This document shows, in pieces, positions 18,669-28,126 of a DNA stretch of 64,000 nt (position 1 is the stretch's first letter; each line of letters begins with the position of its first letter). The position numbers and the translations under genes were made by a program. The notes under the pieces are model-generated. The model saw only the letters and a program-made list of their open reading frames with translations. It was not told the DNA's origin and searched no databases. The stretch is from an uncultured Clostridia bacterium (GTDB taxonomy: Bacteria > Bacillota > Clostridia > Oscillospirales > Ruminococcaceae): contig CANRJA010000005.1 in NCBI GenBank assembly GCA_947630825.1, positions 1 through 64,000 on the forward strand, read 5' to 3'.

Positions 18669-18715
18669 TTTTTTGAAGATACAGGAAGCGTAACACTGTT
18701 ACATAATGGTATTTG

Positions 18716-19306
18716 TTAAAGGAACTTGTAAATATCGGTTAAAGGCAATCTAAATCTTCGAACAGGCTTTTCACCAGAATATCCGAAACATACAGCGGAA
18801 AGTAAAGGATAATCTGTATTTAACTCTTTCATCAGTGCATTATATGTATACAATACATCTCCACACCATAAACTACCAATGCCGTATTCCTGTGCCTTAA
18901 TTAACATATTTTCAATTGCTGCTCCTATAGATAAAATATCTATAATCTCTGATTCTTTGTAAGATAGTGGCCAATCAACTCCGTCATTGTGAGTAATAGT
19001 TGACTCAAATTCATAACATACAAAAATCACAACTGGAGCAGAGTACATTATATCAACAGTTTCAAGAGCCATATATAGATCATTACGATCAGGTGATTTT
19101 TTAATCAATTTAGTAATAGTGTTTTTCATACAGTTGATTAAATAATTTCTTTTTCTATTTTGGTATGATACAATAAATCTCCATGGTTGTCTATTTTTAC
19201 CTGAAGGAGCTAACTGCCCCGCACGAAGAATATCTTCAACGATTTTATGTGAAATCTGTTTGTTAGTAAATTTACGAACACTTTTCCTTTCTTCTAAAAT
19301 TCCCAT
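18716..19306 (-). CDS. Nitroreductase-family flavoprotein
   Basis: 196 aa from the ATG at 19306, which has aaggg 6 bases upstream; a further ATG two codons earlier is less likely. Family marks: the N-terminal RKSVRKF, the FMN-binding LAPSGKNRQPWRF, the mid-domain GIGSLWCGD and the C-terminal GYSGEKPVRRF. These FMN enzymes reduce or oxidise small substrates; several act in natural-product pathways as dehydrogenases (for example azoline oxidation). It is the last gene of a four-gene minus-strand operon and overlaps the preceding gene by 13 bases, so its substrate is probably made by the radical SAM and ATP-grasp enzymes upstream. Confidence 0.8.
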   Translation of the reverse strand: MGILEERKSVRKFTNKQISHKIVEDILRAGQLAPSGKNRQPWRFIVSYQNRKRNYLINCMKNTITKLIKKSPDRNDLYMALETVDIMYSAPVVIFVCYEFESTITHNDGVDWPLSYKESEIIDILSIGAAIENMLIKAQEYGIGSLWCGDVLYTYNALMKELNTDYPLLSAVCFGYSGEKPVRRFRLPLTDIYKFL

Positions 19307-21750
19307 AAACATCCCTTACCATTATCAAATTTACATCCATTATTTTTAATGTTTAAATTAAATAAATCCTTTTTTGTAATACCTGTATTTGTAAAGTTGC
19401 AATTTTCAAGATATGTGTTTTTAAAACATTTGGCTGAAAGACCTTTCGCATTGCTAAAATCAACTTTTTTTAATATGCAATTGATAAAACACGGATTTTT
19501 GCTTTGTATAAAGAGAGTTTCTGATAAATCTGCCATTATTATTTGACAATTTTTAAATTCACAATTAGTTAAAACAGAGTTTTTTAATACCGTGTTATTC
19601 ATAGATGCTTTGCTCAATTTTGTGTTATTTAGAATTGATGAAGATAATAATGCATCATTAAACTTACAATTTTCTCCCTTTGATTTAGCGAAAATACAGT
19701 TTTTTCCAATGGTACAACTAAAATCAATATTTGAAATTTCTGATTCACTAAAATCAGTACTAGTCAGAATTGCATATTTAAAGTTTATGATAAATCTTTC
19801 ATTTTCTTTAAGACAACTTTTGGCAAAACTGTTTCTTTCATTAATAACTTTTTCTATTTTTCCTTTGTCTTGAATGATTCCAGTAAAAGACGCGTGTAGA
19901 CAATAAGATCCTGAAAAGTTGCAAGCAAAGATGTTAGCACCAGCAAAATTTACATTTGAGAGATTAGAACTTCTAAAATTGTTTCTATAAAGTATGGATT
20001 GTGACATAACAGAATTGCTCATATTAGCTTCATAAAAGTCATTGCACAGAATACAGCAATTTGTTAATGTAGAATCTACAAAATTTGCGGAATGAGCGGT
20101 ACATTGAAAAAACACGGAATCAAAGAGAAGGGCTTTTTGAAAATTTGATTTATTAAAGCTAATGTTAGAAAATTTTGAAGAAAATAATTTAGTATAGTCA
20201 AACGAAGTATCCTCCATCGAGTAAAGATTACTACTTTTATTATTTGACTCTTCATTATCAAATGGGAAACTAGATCCCCATTCACGGTTATTTTGATTTT
20301 CTGCAAGTAAACATGCGCGGCTAACATCGGCATGAGCAAAAGTGGCACCATGAAAACATGTTGCTTCTTTTCCATTATAAGGATCCCAAATTTTTTTATT
20401 ATCATCTATGCATGTTACTTGTATTTCTCCTTCACAACCTGAAACATCAGAAAAATACATGCCAGGCATTCTAGATCCGGAAAAATCAGCACCTTCACAG
20501 TTCGAACCCTTTAACCGTACTCTTGTGAAGTCGCAATTTGAAAAATTAGCTTTTCTAAGGTCTCCACCTGAAAAACTCATTCCCGATAAATCCATGCCAC
20601 TAAATGTCTCTTCCCACATAAGGAATAATAATAAACGTTTTTTTATTGACCATCTCAAACAATTCCCATTTTCTGAATTGTTAATAAAATTAGAAGTATA
20701 AACAAGTCTGCAATTTCTGTAACAAATAAGATCAAAATACACTTTTATAAAACTGTAATTTGAGGGCGTTTGTTTATCAATAATAGTAGAGTTATCAAAA
20801 TATTTTTGATTTAAATATTCTATATTATTTTTTGCTTCTTTTTTGCACCTTTCCCACTGTGATTCTTTCTTTGCATCGTTGGAAATAGAACTCCAACAAC
20901 GGTTTCCGTTAGTATCTTCAATATAAAAACCATTTTTTAGTTTTTTCTTTAATAGGCTTTTTAATAGTTGTTCAACTCTGTGTTCAGGAGAATATGAATC
21001 TCCAATGCCTTCATGATTTTTAACAATACGATTTATTAATGTTTCTAAATTATGGATCTTTTCTAATTCATTTTCATTGCCCTTTAATTTATTACCGTTT
21101 TCTGGCGCTTTGTAGGCTTGCAATGATTCATTACAAAGAGCCTTAGCAATTTTACTATAACTATTCTCTCTATGAAAAATCCGCCAGTTAAATAGAGCCA
21201 TGATTAGAATGGTGTATATAGTAAAAATAATTGTGCAAAACGTTAAAAACGACAGCAACTGGAATTTAGAGTTCGCATATGTATAGATTAAATAATTAGA
21301 CGTTTCAAATAATTCTTCTGAACTAATATTTTGAGCTAGTCCCAAACTTATAATACTTATAATTACAGAGACAACACTAAGAATTAAAGATGAGACAAAA
21401 AATTCCCATAATTTTTGCCTGTATTTTGAAATAATACGTGATAAGTGTGGTAGATTTTTTTCTTCTGTACGTAATTCGCTGCATACAAAAGCGTAAGATG
21501 CTGCACTCAGTCCAAACAATGTAATAACTACTGCAGCAGTTGTACTGCAAATAGTTGACATATATTGATCAAAACGTATATGTTCTCTGATCCAAGAGTT
21601 TGTTAAAAAAACAAAAAAAATTAGGGATAAAATAATAATAGGAATGGAAATAAGAATAAATGCTGTTAAGCTTTTTACTTTTTTCTTTTTTATTTTATTA
21701 TTTTCTTTTAGAAATATTTTTATAATTATTTTAAATATATACAAAATCAA
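19294..21750 (-). CDS. Membrane-anchored pentapeptide-repeat protein (about 818 aa)
   Basis: The N-terminal 190 residues contain four hydrophobic segments (about 25-48, 65-90, 118-142, 160-188). A charged linker follows. From about residue 385 the sequence is a long series of pentapeptide repeats of the A(D/N)LXX type (for example FSGMDLSGMSFSGGDLRKAN) with two insertions. Such repeats fold into a right-handed quadrilateral beta helix; some (McbG, AlbG, Qnr) protect gyrase from toxins, others are scaffolds. A membrane-anchored form could be an immunity or assembly protein. The start is probably a TTG near 21750 (aggag just before); the frame is open to 21768, adjacent to the radical SAM stop. 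Translational coupling on both sides puts it firmly in the operon. Confidence 0.8.
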   Translation of the reverse strand: MILYIFKIIIKIFLKENNKIKKKKVKSLTAFILISIPIIILSLIFFVFLTNSWIREHIRFDQYMSTICSTTAAVVITLFGLSAASYAFVCSELRTEEKNLPHLSRIISKYRQKLWEFFVSSLILSVVSVIISIISLGLAQNISSEELFETSNYLIYTYANSKFQLLSFLTFCTIIFTIYTILIMALFNWRIFHRENSYSKIAKALCNESLQAYKAPENGNKLKGNENELEKIHNLETLINRIVKNHEGIGDSYSPEHRVEQLLKSLLKKKLKNGFYIEDTNGNRCWSSISNDAKKESQWERCKKEAKNNIEYLNQKYFDNSTIIDKQTPSNYSFIKVYFDLICYRNCRLVYTSNFINNSENGNCLRWSIKKRLLLFLMWEETFSGMDLSGMSFSGGDLRKANFSNCDFTRVRLKGSNCEGADFSGSRMPGMYFSDVSGCEGEIQVTCIDDNKKIWDPYNGKEATCFHGATFAHADVSRACLLAENQNNREWGSSFPFDNEESNNKSSNLYSMEDTSFDYTKLFSSKFSNISFNKSNFQKALLFDSVFFQCTAHSANFVDSTLTNCCILCNDFYEANMSNSVMSQSILYRNNFRSSNLSNVNFAGANIFACNFSGSYCLHASFTGIIQDKGKIEKVINERNSFAKSCLKENERFIINFKYAILTSTDFSESEISNIDFSCTIGKNCIFAKSKGENCKFNDALLSSSILNNTKLSKASMNNTVLKNSVLTNCEFKNCQIIMADLSETLFIQSKNPCFINCILKKVDFSNAKGLSAKCFKNTYLENCNFTNTGITKKDLFNLNIKNNGCKFDNGKGCLWEF

Positions 21751-21768
21751 TTCTCTCCTATAATGCAA

Positions 21769-22851
21769 CTATAAATTGGAAATAATATCAAAAATTTCGT
21801 TTTCGGAATAGCGAGATTGGGATTTACATAAATTGTCATATGTTTTATTTCTACAATTACACTTTAAGGGATATTTTAATAACCTATTAATAAGCTCTTT
21901 GCGTTTAATACCTTTATTTTCTGTTATAAAATTTCTATAGAAATCAAATAGTACTTCATGGCAGTTATCACAATCTGTAGGAGGAATTAATGGATATTCA
22001 CCATTTTCATAAAAATTTTTTCTATCACCATACCATGATAAAGAAATGCGTTCCAAAACAACTTCTGATAAAGATTGAAGCAATATAGGCAACATCCATT
22101 GAGATATTGGCGAGTATATGCCTTTTAGGTATAATTTATGTAAAAGAGTGAAAGGCTTTATGTTTGCAGGAAATAAAACCAATGAATCTGCATCGTGATC
22201 AACAGCCCATTGTATAGATCTTTGAGTAGTTTCAAATTGATCTGCGGGGTTAAGGAAAGGCGCCCCCAAAAAAACATTTAAGGTCACTAACATCCCCATT
22301 TCATGTGTAAGTGTTATTGCATTTTCTAATACTTTTAAATCTAAAAATTTATTTAGACAATTATGCAGAACGAATTGATCGCATGATTCGTATCCCATTT
22401 CTATAACAACTTGAGTTCCTTTTGGCGTAAATTCTTTTATTTTACCAAGTTTTTCTCTTGTTACTGATTCGCAGTGTGTTTCAAATATCAATGTAGAAAC
22501 TTTACATTTTTTTAAAAAGTCAAGTAATACAGTTAAGCACTCGTTTGATATTTCAGACTCATCCAATATACTGCCATAAGAACCTAATAGTAGAATGTTG
22601 GTCTCATTCATATGTGGTAAAAGCTGCGAATATAATGCACTTTTAAGTTCATTCGGAGAAAGATTACGTCCAATACCGTAATCACACATAATACAAGCAC
22701 CATAATTATGGCTATATCTACAACCTCTGCTTTCAATACAACAGTGTATGAAATCCGGGGCAGGTTGCCATAATGTTAAGAATTTCCCTTCAGGAGTAAG
22801 AGGTCTCCCCATATGAGCCTTTAAATTAGCGTTACTCAGTACATTCATCAA
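21769..22851 (-). CDS. Radical SAM protein of the RaSEA/TIGR01210 type
   Basis: 360 aa. The iron-sulfur motif has the unusual spacing CX8CX2C (GCRYSHNYGACIMCDYG, residues about 43-59), as in the archaeosine-synthase radical SAM subunit RaSEA and its relatives rather than the common CX3CX2C. It is followed by an Elp3-like TIM barrel (LLLGSYGSILDESEIS, VVIEMGYESCDQFV). A C-terminal Cys pair (CDNCHEVLFDF) and another (CNCRN) may bind metal. RaSEA acts on a lysine adduct of preQ0 in archaeal tRNA, but no preQ0 genes are here, so the substrate is open. Its start overlaps the stop of the ATP-grasp/radical SAM gene by 4 bases (ATGA). Confidence 0.8.
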   Translation of the reverse strand: MMNVLSNANLKAHMGRPLTPEGKFLTLWQPAPDFIHCCIESRGCRYSHNYGACIMCDYGIGRNLSPNELKSALYSQLLPHMNETNILLLGSYGSILDESEISNECLTVLLDFLKKCKVSTLIFETHCESVTREKLGKIKEFTPKGTQVVIEMGYESCDQFVLHNCLNKFLDLKVLENAITLTHEMGMLVTLNVFLGAPFLNPADQFETTQRSIQWAVDHDADSLVLFPANIKPFTLLHKLYLKGIYSPISQWMLPILLQSLSEVVLERISLSWYGDRKNFYENGEYPLIPPTDCDNCHEVLFDFYRNFITENKGIKRKELINRLLKYPLKCNCRNKTYDNLCKSQSRYSENEIFDIISNL

Positions 22852-25160
22852 ACTAACCCCTTAATTATATATTCTTGCGGCATACTCAAAGTGTTATTTT
22901 GGCATGCTTCACAACTTGGACCTAACTCTAAATTGTATTTTTTACATATTTTAACCGCTTGGTTATAAATGTATAACAACTGTTCATTACTGGGAGGAAT
23001 TATTAAGTTTCCATATGTATTTGGAATAGGTCGAAAAACTGATAAAATTGGTGCAACTCCAATTTTACATACAGCTTCTATTCCCTCTAATAAAGATTCA
23101 TATGGTTCTAATCCAACAACAAAAGCAGAACGCACATTTCCTGTTTTGCCCCAAATGTTTGTCGCTTCCTCTAATGCTTTTAAGTAATATGATCTTGGAA
23201 TGGAACCCTTTCCAGGCATCCATTTTTTAGCTATAATAGGATCCCAAATTTCAATATTAAAAGAAATTTCCGTTGCTCCTGCCTTTTTCCACTCATTAAA
23301 AATTTTAAAATCCTTGGGTGGAACACACATAACATAAATAGGTGCGTTACTAATGCTGCGTATATACTTACATAGTTCTAAAATTTCTTTTTGTTCTAAG
23401 GAAGGTGAATCTGATCTTCCTCCAATTAAAAAATGCCTAAATGAACAATTAGAAGACATATACATATTAATTACTTTATATAAATCACATTTATCAAATG
23501 TGTATTCGTGATTTTCTACTTCGCAAAATCTACATCCCTCTCCATTTCTTTTAAAATAGCAATTTCTTGAGTGTTGAATTCTAAGGCGATCAGTAGCAAG
23601 CAAACATACATTGCTAACTTTAGTATCTGATGTTAATTGAATATTTTGTAGCTTGTCAGCGGGTTGGACTGAAACTTTTACAACTTTTCTTTTGCAATAT
23701 TTAAGTATTAGCTCGCCATTAATAACTTCAAGAGAAAACGGAGATAACCTCGCAAACTTTACTCGTGTTGCACTATTTATTATCAAGTTTCCTATAGCAA
23801 TATCAATAGAATTATATACCCCTTCTCTTATTCCGCCTTTTTTGATCAGAAAATCTTCTGTCTGAGGCGGAATAAATATTCCTTGGTTTAAAAGTGCAAT
23901 TTTTATATAAAGAGGATTCTTTTTTATAGTTATTTCATTAAACCATTCTGGATTTACTTCAATTATATTTGGGTGAATTAATACATAATTATCTTCAGTT
24001 AAACCTGAAATGTTTGTGTTGAATGTGATTCGTTCTAAACTAGCGAATGGCATGATATCCCAACTATAGGTGAGACCATCATCCCTTACAGCTACCACAT
24101 CTTTATCTCTCTCAAAGTTTGTCATATGACCTAATGGTTTATTACCATTGATATCTGAAATATATGTGTAGCAACTGTAGGATATTTTCAAATGGCTGAT
24201 ATCAACACTCGGTTTATCTAAGGAAAAAGCCTCAAAATTTAGCTCGTCCATACTTGGCAATCCGTGCTCATGGAGTGCTCTATTAAGCAATGGTGTTGAG
24301 CCTTGAAATCGATTATTCACTTCCATTATATAAGATGTATCATTTACTAACATACCATCTATTCCAGCTACTCCACGATACCCTTCACGTTGTAAGGTTT
24401 TACAAATTGATATTACGTCATTCTTGAACTTATCTAAAGTTGATTTTTTTATCTGTTCTACGGCAATAAAGTCAGCGCCGCGGTATAGTAATTTATTTGC
24501 AAGTTTGGTTATTATCTGAACTGAAATTGGGGTCAACATAATATAATCGGAATAAATTATAACGTGAATATTCACTGGAATATTATTTTTTATATATGGA
24601 GAGACAAGATATTCAGTTTCTTGATTAAGGGTTTTAAGAATATCATTGGAGTTAAATTTATTAATTATTTTAGTTCCCTCTCCACCACTTGATATATCTG
24701 ATTGAATAACAAAAGAATTATTATAACCAAAATATTCAGAAAGCTGCGAAAAAGAACAGTTTTCCCCAGAAATTAAACGTGAAGGAAACACATTTGAAAA
24801 AGATTTTGCCCATTTCCGAAAGATGATTTTATTATTTAGCTTGTCCATTAAATCTTTTTTGTTTAAGCAAACTGTATGTTTTAGAATCTCTGGCCCACAT
24901 TCAAATGCCAAATTTGGATCGTAAGACATAAATTTAACATTTGGATTGATTTCTATCCTTTTAAGAGCTTCGTTAATAATAAATTCTTTCTGTGCCGTTG
25001 AATGTATATTGTGATTTATTCTAACTTTATTTGCATGGCAAAATGATGTATTACCATTTTTATTACTACCATATAGGGTTAAAGTTTCACTGAAAAAGTT
25101 ATTTGTAAATTCAAAATCCTGTTCTCTTGGACCTATTGCTATAATTCTTCCTGTTGTCAT
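22848..25160 (-). CDS. ATP-grasp ligase fused to radical SAM enzyme (770 aa)
   Basis: Residues 1-310 form an ATP-grasp carboxylate-amine ligase: a SSGGEGTKII glycine loop, VSPYIKNNIPVNIHVI, and the metal-binding GYRGVAGIDGMLVN followed by IMEVNNRFQGSTP. Residues about 310-500 are a beta-rich linker I do not recognise. Residues about 520-770 form a radical SAM domain with CX7CX2C (RNCYFKRNGEGCRFCEV), a GGRSDSPSL strand and a C-terminal CEAC motif that may hold an extra cluster. ATP-grasp enzymes join a carboxylate to an amine; the fused radical SAM part would do C-H chemistry on the same product. It is first in an operon with another radical SAM enzyme, a pentapeptide-repeat membrane protein and a nitroreductase. 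I know no characterised pathway with this set. The start ATG has a modest site (aggga). Confidence 0.8.
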   Translation of the reverse strand: MTTGRIIAIGPREQDFEFTNNFFSETLTLYGSNKNGNTSFCHANKVRINHNIHSTAQKEFIINEALKRIEINPNVKFMSYDPNLAFECGPEILKHTVCLNKKDLMDKLNNKIIFRKWAKSFSNVFPSRLISGENCSFSQLSEYFGYNNSFVIQSDISSGGEGTKIINKFNSNDILKTLNQETEYLVSPYIKNNIPVNIHVIIYSDYIMLTPISVQIITKLANKLLYRGADFIAVEQIKKSTLDKFKNDVISICKTLQREGYRGVAGIDGMLVNDTSYIMEVNNRFQGSTPLLNRALHEHGLPSMDELNFEAFSLDKPSVDISHLKISYSCYTYISDINGNKPLGHMTNFERDKDVVAVRDDGLTYSWDIMPFASLERITFNTNISGLTEDNYVLIHPNIIEVNPEWFNEITIKKNPLYIKIALLNQGIFIPPQTEDFLIKKGGIREGVYNSIDIAIGNLIINSATRVKFARLSPFSLEVINGELILKYCKRKVVKVSVQPADKLQNIQLTSDTKVSNVCLLATDRLRIQHSRNCYFKRNGEGCRFCEVENHEYTFDKCDLYKVINMYMSSNCSFRHFLIGGRSDSPSLEQKEILELCKYIRSISNAPIYVMCVPPKDFKIFNEWKKAGATEISFNIEIWDPIIAKKWMPGKGSIPRSYYLKALEEATNIWGKTGNVRSAFVVGLEPYESLLEGIEAVCKIGVAPILSVFRPIPNTYGNLIIPPSNEQLLYIYNQAVKICKKYNLELGPSCEACQNNTLSMPQEYIIKGLV

Positions 25161-25276
25161 AAATTATTCCCTACTAATTAAAATTTAAAAAGCATTTCAT
25201 TTAAAATATATAAATATATATTACCAAATATTTCTTAAAAAATCAACACCTATTAATAATTTATGATGAATTTTAA

Positions 25277-25381
25277 TTAAATTTTTGTGATCTTAACACC
25301 AATTGAACCTTCAAGCTGAATTTGTGTTAATTTTTTGTCTGAAAACTTTTTGTTTAAAGGCATTCTTTTTGAAATAAGCAA
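25277..25381 (-). CDS. Possible small peptide gene upstream of the radical SAM operon
   Basis: A TTG start at 25381 with aaaagg 7 bases upstream gives 34 aa; an internal ATG at 25363 gives 28 aa (MPLNKKFSDKKLTQIQLEGS...). It ends at 25279-25277, 117 bases before the ATP-grasp/radical SAM start, on the same strand. A short Lys-rich, Thr/Gly-containing peptide before radical SAM and ATP-grasp genes could be a RiPP precursor or a leader peptide. It has no Cys and no recognised leader motif. The DNA just upstream of it (25385-25425) resembles the integrase leader at 10300-10335, so a chance frame in a relic is also possible. Confidence 0.3.
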   Translation of the reverse strand: MLISKRMPLNKKFSDKKLTQIQLEGSIGVKITKI

Positions 25382-25491
25382 TGTAATACCTTTTCTTTAG
25401 CACAACATAATACCACAAACCATTTTGAATATCCAGGGTTTTAAAAATTAAATACTGTTTTTAATTCTATAACTCTTAAATAGTTCAGCGG

Positions 25492-25520
25492 TAGACAACC
25501 TAACGTATATATGTTATACT
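25492..25520 (+). promoter_or_regulatory. Promoter of the response regulator/sensor genes
   Basis: TAGACA (25492-25497) and TATACT (25515-25520) are separated by 17 bases, about 45 bases before the response-regulator start. Each box matches the sigma-A consensus at five of six positions. Confidence 0.65.
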
Positions 25521-25565
25521 TTGCATTATAAAACTAAATTTTAGAAGTAAATCAAGAGGTATATA

Positions 25566-26237
25566 ATGTATAAACTGCTTATTGTCGAAGATGATATTGG
25601 AATTGCCGAAGCAATTAAAAAACAAGCTGAAGCATGGGATTTTGATGCTCATATCGTGCAGGATTTTAGAAATGTTACGACTGAATATACCGAGTATCAG
25701 CCGCACATTATTCTGCTTGATATAGCGTTGCCGTTTTTCAACGGTTACCATTGGTGCCAAGAGATACGCAAGATTTCAAAAGTACCAATTATCTTTATTT
25801 CTTCCGCTTCGGATAATATGAATATAGTTATGGCGATGAATATGGGTGCGGATGACTTTATCGCTAAGCCGTTTGACCAAAGTGTTTTGATTGCCAAGAT
25901 ACAAGCTCTGCTCCGCAGAACCTATGACTTTGCTTCCAGCGTTCCTGTTTTAGAGCATAGAGGAGCTTTTCTCAATACAGGGGATAATACCCTGATTTAT
26001 AACGATGAAAATATACCATTAACAAAAAATGAGTATCGTATTTTGCTTTGCCTTATGGAAAACAAGGGAAAGGTCGTAAGCCGTGAAAAATTGATGGAAC
26101 GGCTTTGGAAAACAGAACTTTTTATTGACGAAAATACTCTTACGGTAAACATCAACCGATTGAGAAAAAAGCTTGATGCTGCAGGACTTGAAAATTTTAT
26201 TTCAACCAAGTTCGGAGTAGGGTATATTGTAGAGTAA
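25566..26237 (+). CDS. BceR-like OmpR-family response regulator
   Basis: 223 aa: a receiver domain with the acidic pair EDD (residues 8-10), phospho-acceptor Asp52 (ILLDIALP), Thr/Ser at ISSAS and Lys at AKPF; then an OmpR winged-helix domain ending FGVGYIVE. The adjacent sensor is a short intramembrane-sensing kinase and the next genes are a BceAB-type transporter, so this is the regulator of a peptide-antibiotic response. A perfect BceR-type box (TTACA-N4-TGTAA) lies in front of the transporter genes. The ribosome site agagg precedes the ATG. It is 22 bases from the kinase gene. Confidence 0.9.
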   Translation: MYKLLIVEDDIGIAEAIKKQAEAWDFDAHIVQDFRNVTTEYTEYQPHIILLDIALPFFNGYHWCQEIRKISKVPIIFISSASDNMNIVMAMNMGADDFIAKPFDQSVLIAKIQALLRRTYDFASSVPVLEHRGAFLNTGDNTLIYNDENIPLTKNEYRILLCLMENKGKVVSREKLMERLWKTELFIDENTLTVNINRLRKKLDAAGLENFISTKFGVGYIVE

Positions 26238-26259
26238 AGTTGACATAGAAGGGAACACT

Positions 26260-27249
26260 ATGGAATTGTTTTGGTTATATATAAAACAGCATAGAAAAGG
26301 TATTATTGCGCTTGTTTTGTTCTGTGCTGTATTTTTTGTTACCTTTTTACTTTATCATTTGCCTTTAAAAGCAGTTTTGTACCCATCTTTGCTTTGTGTA
26401 ATATTAGGTCTAGTTTTTGTCATTATAGATTTTTCACGTGTTAAGCAAAAACATAAACAGCTTTCTGAAATTAAAAAACTTTCAGCCACTATGATTTCTT
26501 CATTGCCTGATATAGAAAGCGTGGAGGACAGAGATTATCAGCAAATTATAAAAGTATTGAAAACTGAAACGGCTAGTCTTGAAACGATTACATCTGCACG
26601 TTATCGTGATATGGTGGATTATTATACCGTATGGGTGCATCAGATCAAAACGCCTATCGCTTCTATGCGGCTTACTTTGCAAAATGAGGATACTCCGCTT
26701 TCACGAAAGCTGTCATCTGATTTGTTCCATATTGAACAGTATGTTGAAATGGTATTAGCATTTTTGCGATTGGATTCTGTTTCAAGCGACTATGTGTTTA
26801 AGGAACACAGCTTAGATAAAATTGTTAAGCAGGCGGTTGCAAAGTTCGCACAAGAATTTATTGACAGGAAGATACATCTTTCAAACCAAACAACTGAAAA
26901 AACTGCTATCACAGACGATAAATGGCTTTCCTTTGTAATTGAGCAGGTATTATCTAATGCCTTGAAATACACTCGTGAGGGTAGTATAAAAATTTATATG
27001 CAGGAACCTAAAACACTGTGTATTGAAGATACCGGCATAGGCATTGCACCTGAGGATCTGCCTCGTATTTTTGAAAAGGGTTATACAGGCTATAACGGCA
27101 GAAAAGATAAAAAAGCAAGCGGTATCGGATTATACCTTTGTAAAAGAATTTGCAAAAATCTAGGTGTTGATATAAGCGTTTTGTCAAAGCTTGATAAAGG
27201 GACAACCGTCCGTATCAATTTAGAGCAGTATATCGAAAAGAAAGAGTAA
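26260..27249 (+). CDS. BceS-like intramembrane-sensing histidine kinase
   Basis: 329 aa. Two membrane segments (about residues 14-32 and 37-57) are separated by only a few residues, with no extracellular sensor domain, which is typical of BceS kinases that sense through their ABC transporter. The H-box is VWVHQIKTPIASMRL; the catalytic domain has an N box (EQVLSNALKY), DTGIGI and GIGLYLCK. It phosphorylates the response regulator upstream. It is likely controlled by flux through the BceAB-like transporter encoded next. Confidence 0.9.
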   Translation: MELFWLYIKQHRKGIIALVLFCAVFFVTFLLYHLPLKAVLYPSLLCVILGLVFVIIDFSRVKQKHKQLSEIKKLSATMISSLPDIESVEDRDYQQIIKVLKTETASLETITSARYRDMVDYYTVWVHQIKTPIASMRLTLQNEDTPLSRKLSSDLFHIEQYVEMVLAFLRLDSVSSDYVFKEHSLDKIVKQAVAKFAQEFIDRKIHLSNQTTEKTAITDDKWLSFVIEQVLSNALKYTREGSIKIYMQEPKTLCIEDTGIGIAPEDLPRIFEKGYTGYNGRKDKKASGIGLYLCKRICKNLGVDISVLSKLDKGTTVRINLEQYIEKKE

Positions 27250-27253
27250 TTTC

Positions 27254-27267
27254 TTACAAAAGTGTAA
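27254..27267 (+). promoter_or_regulatory. BceR-type binding box before the transporter genes
   Basis: TTACA-aaag-TGTAA is a perfect match to the TNACA-N4-TGTAA consensus known for Bce-type regulators. It lies about 95 bases before the ATPase start. A second TGTAA half-site follows at 27284-27288, and an inverted repeat cgggaaatg/catttcccg spans the rest of the promoter region. Confidence 0.8.
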
Positions 27268-27361
27268 GATTTAAAGCGGGAAATGTAAGCCAATTCAATG
27301 GCGATGCATTTCCCGTTTATGCTAAAATGGTAACAGTATGATTGATTGGAGGACGAACAAA

Positions 27362-28126
27362 ATGAGTATTTTGGAAGTTATAGGGTTAAAGAAAATATAT
27401 TCGACCCGTTTCGGAGGAAATAAGGTAGAAGCACTGAAAAACGTAAATTTCAGTGTAGAGCAGGGAGAATATGTCGCTATTATGGGGGAGTCAGGCTCGG
27501 GAAAAACAACTCTGCTGAACATTTTAGCGGCTCTGGACAAGCCTACAAACGGCAGCGTTATTTTAGACGGCAAAGACCTTTCTGAGATAAAGGAATCGGA
27601 AATCGCCGCTTTTCGCAGAGACAATCTTGGTTTTGTATTTCAGGAGTTCAATCTTCTTGATACCTTCACTTTGGAGGATAATATCTATCTGCCGCTTGTG
27701 CTTGCTGGGAAAACCTATAAAGAAATGCACGAGCGTTTGATACCTATTGCAGATAAACTTGGCATTACCGAGCTGCTGAAAAAATATCCTTATGAAGTCT
27801 CAGGCGGACAAAAGCAAAGAGCCGCCGCAGCAAGAGCTATGATAACAGATCCCAAGCTGATACTTGCAGACGAGCCTACCGGAGCGTTAGACTCGAAATC
27901 GACAGACGAGCTTTTACGGCTTTTTGCTGAAGTCAACAAGCTGGGTCAAACAATTCTGATGGTAACACATTCAGTAAAAGCGGCAAGCGTTGCAAACAGA
28001 GTTATGTTTATTAAAGACGGAGAGGTGTTTCATCAGATTTACAGAGGAAATGATACAAATGAGCAGTTGTATCAGAAAATTTCCGATACGCTCACTTTAC
28101 TTGCGACAGGCGGTGAGAGAAGATGA
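27362..28126 (+). CDS. bceA: BceA-like ABC transporter ATP-binding protein
   Basis: 254 aa from the ATG at 27362 (ggagg 9 bases upstream); an ATG 24 bases earlier has no good site. It has Walker A GESGSGKTT, the Q-loop FVFQEFNLL, signature VSGGQKQRAAAARA, Walker B LILADEPTGALD and the H-loop MVTHS. It is the MacB/LolD type that pairs with FtsX-like permeases. With the permease it removes or frees peptide antibiotics (bacitracin-like, lantibiotics) from their lipid target. It overlaps the permease start by 4 bases. Confidence 0.9.
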   Translation: MSILEVIGLKKIYSTRFGGNKVEALKNVNFSVEQGEYVAIMGESGSGKTTLLNILAALDKPTNGSVILDGKDLSEIKESEIAAFRRDNLGFVFQEFNLLDTFTLEDNIYLPLVLAGKTYKEMHERLIPIADKLGITELLKKYPYEVSGGQKQRAAAARAMITDPKLILADEPTGALDSKSTDELLRLFAEVNKLGQTILMVTHSVKAASVANRVMFIKDGEVFHQIYRGNDTNEQLYQKISDTLTLLATGGERR

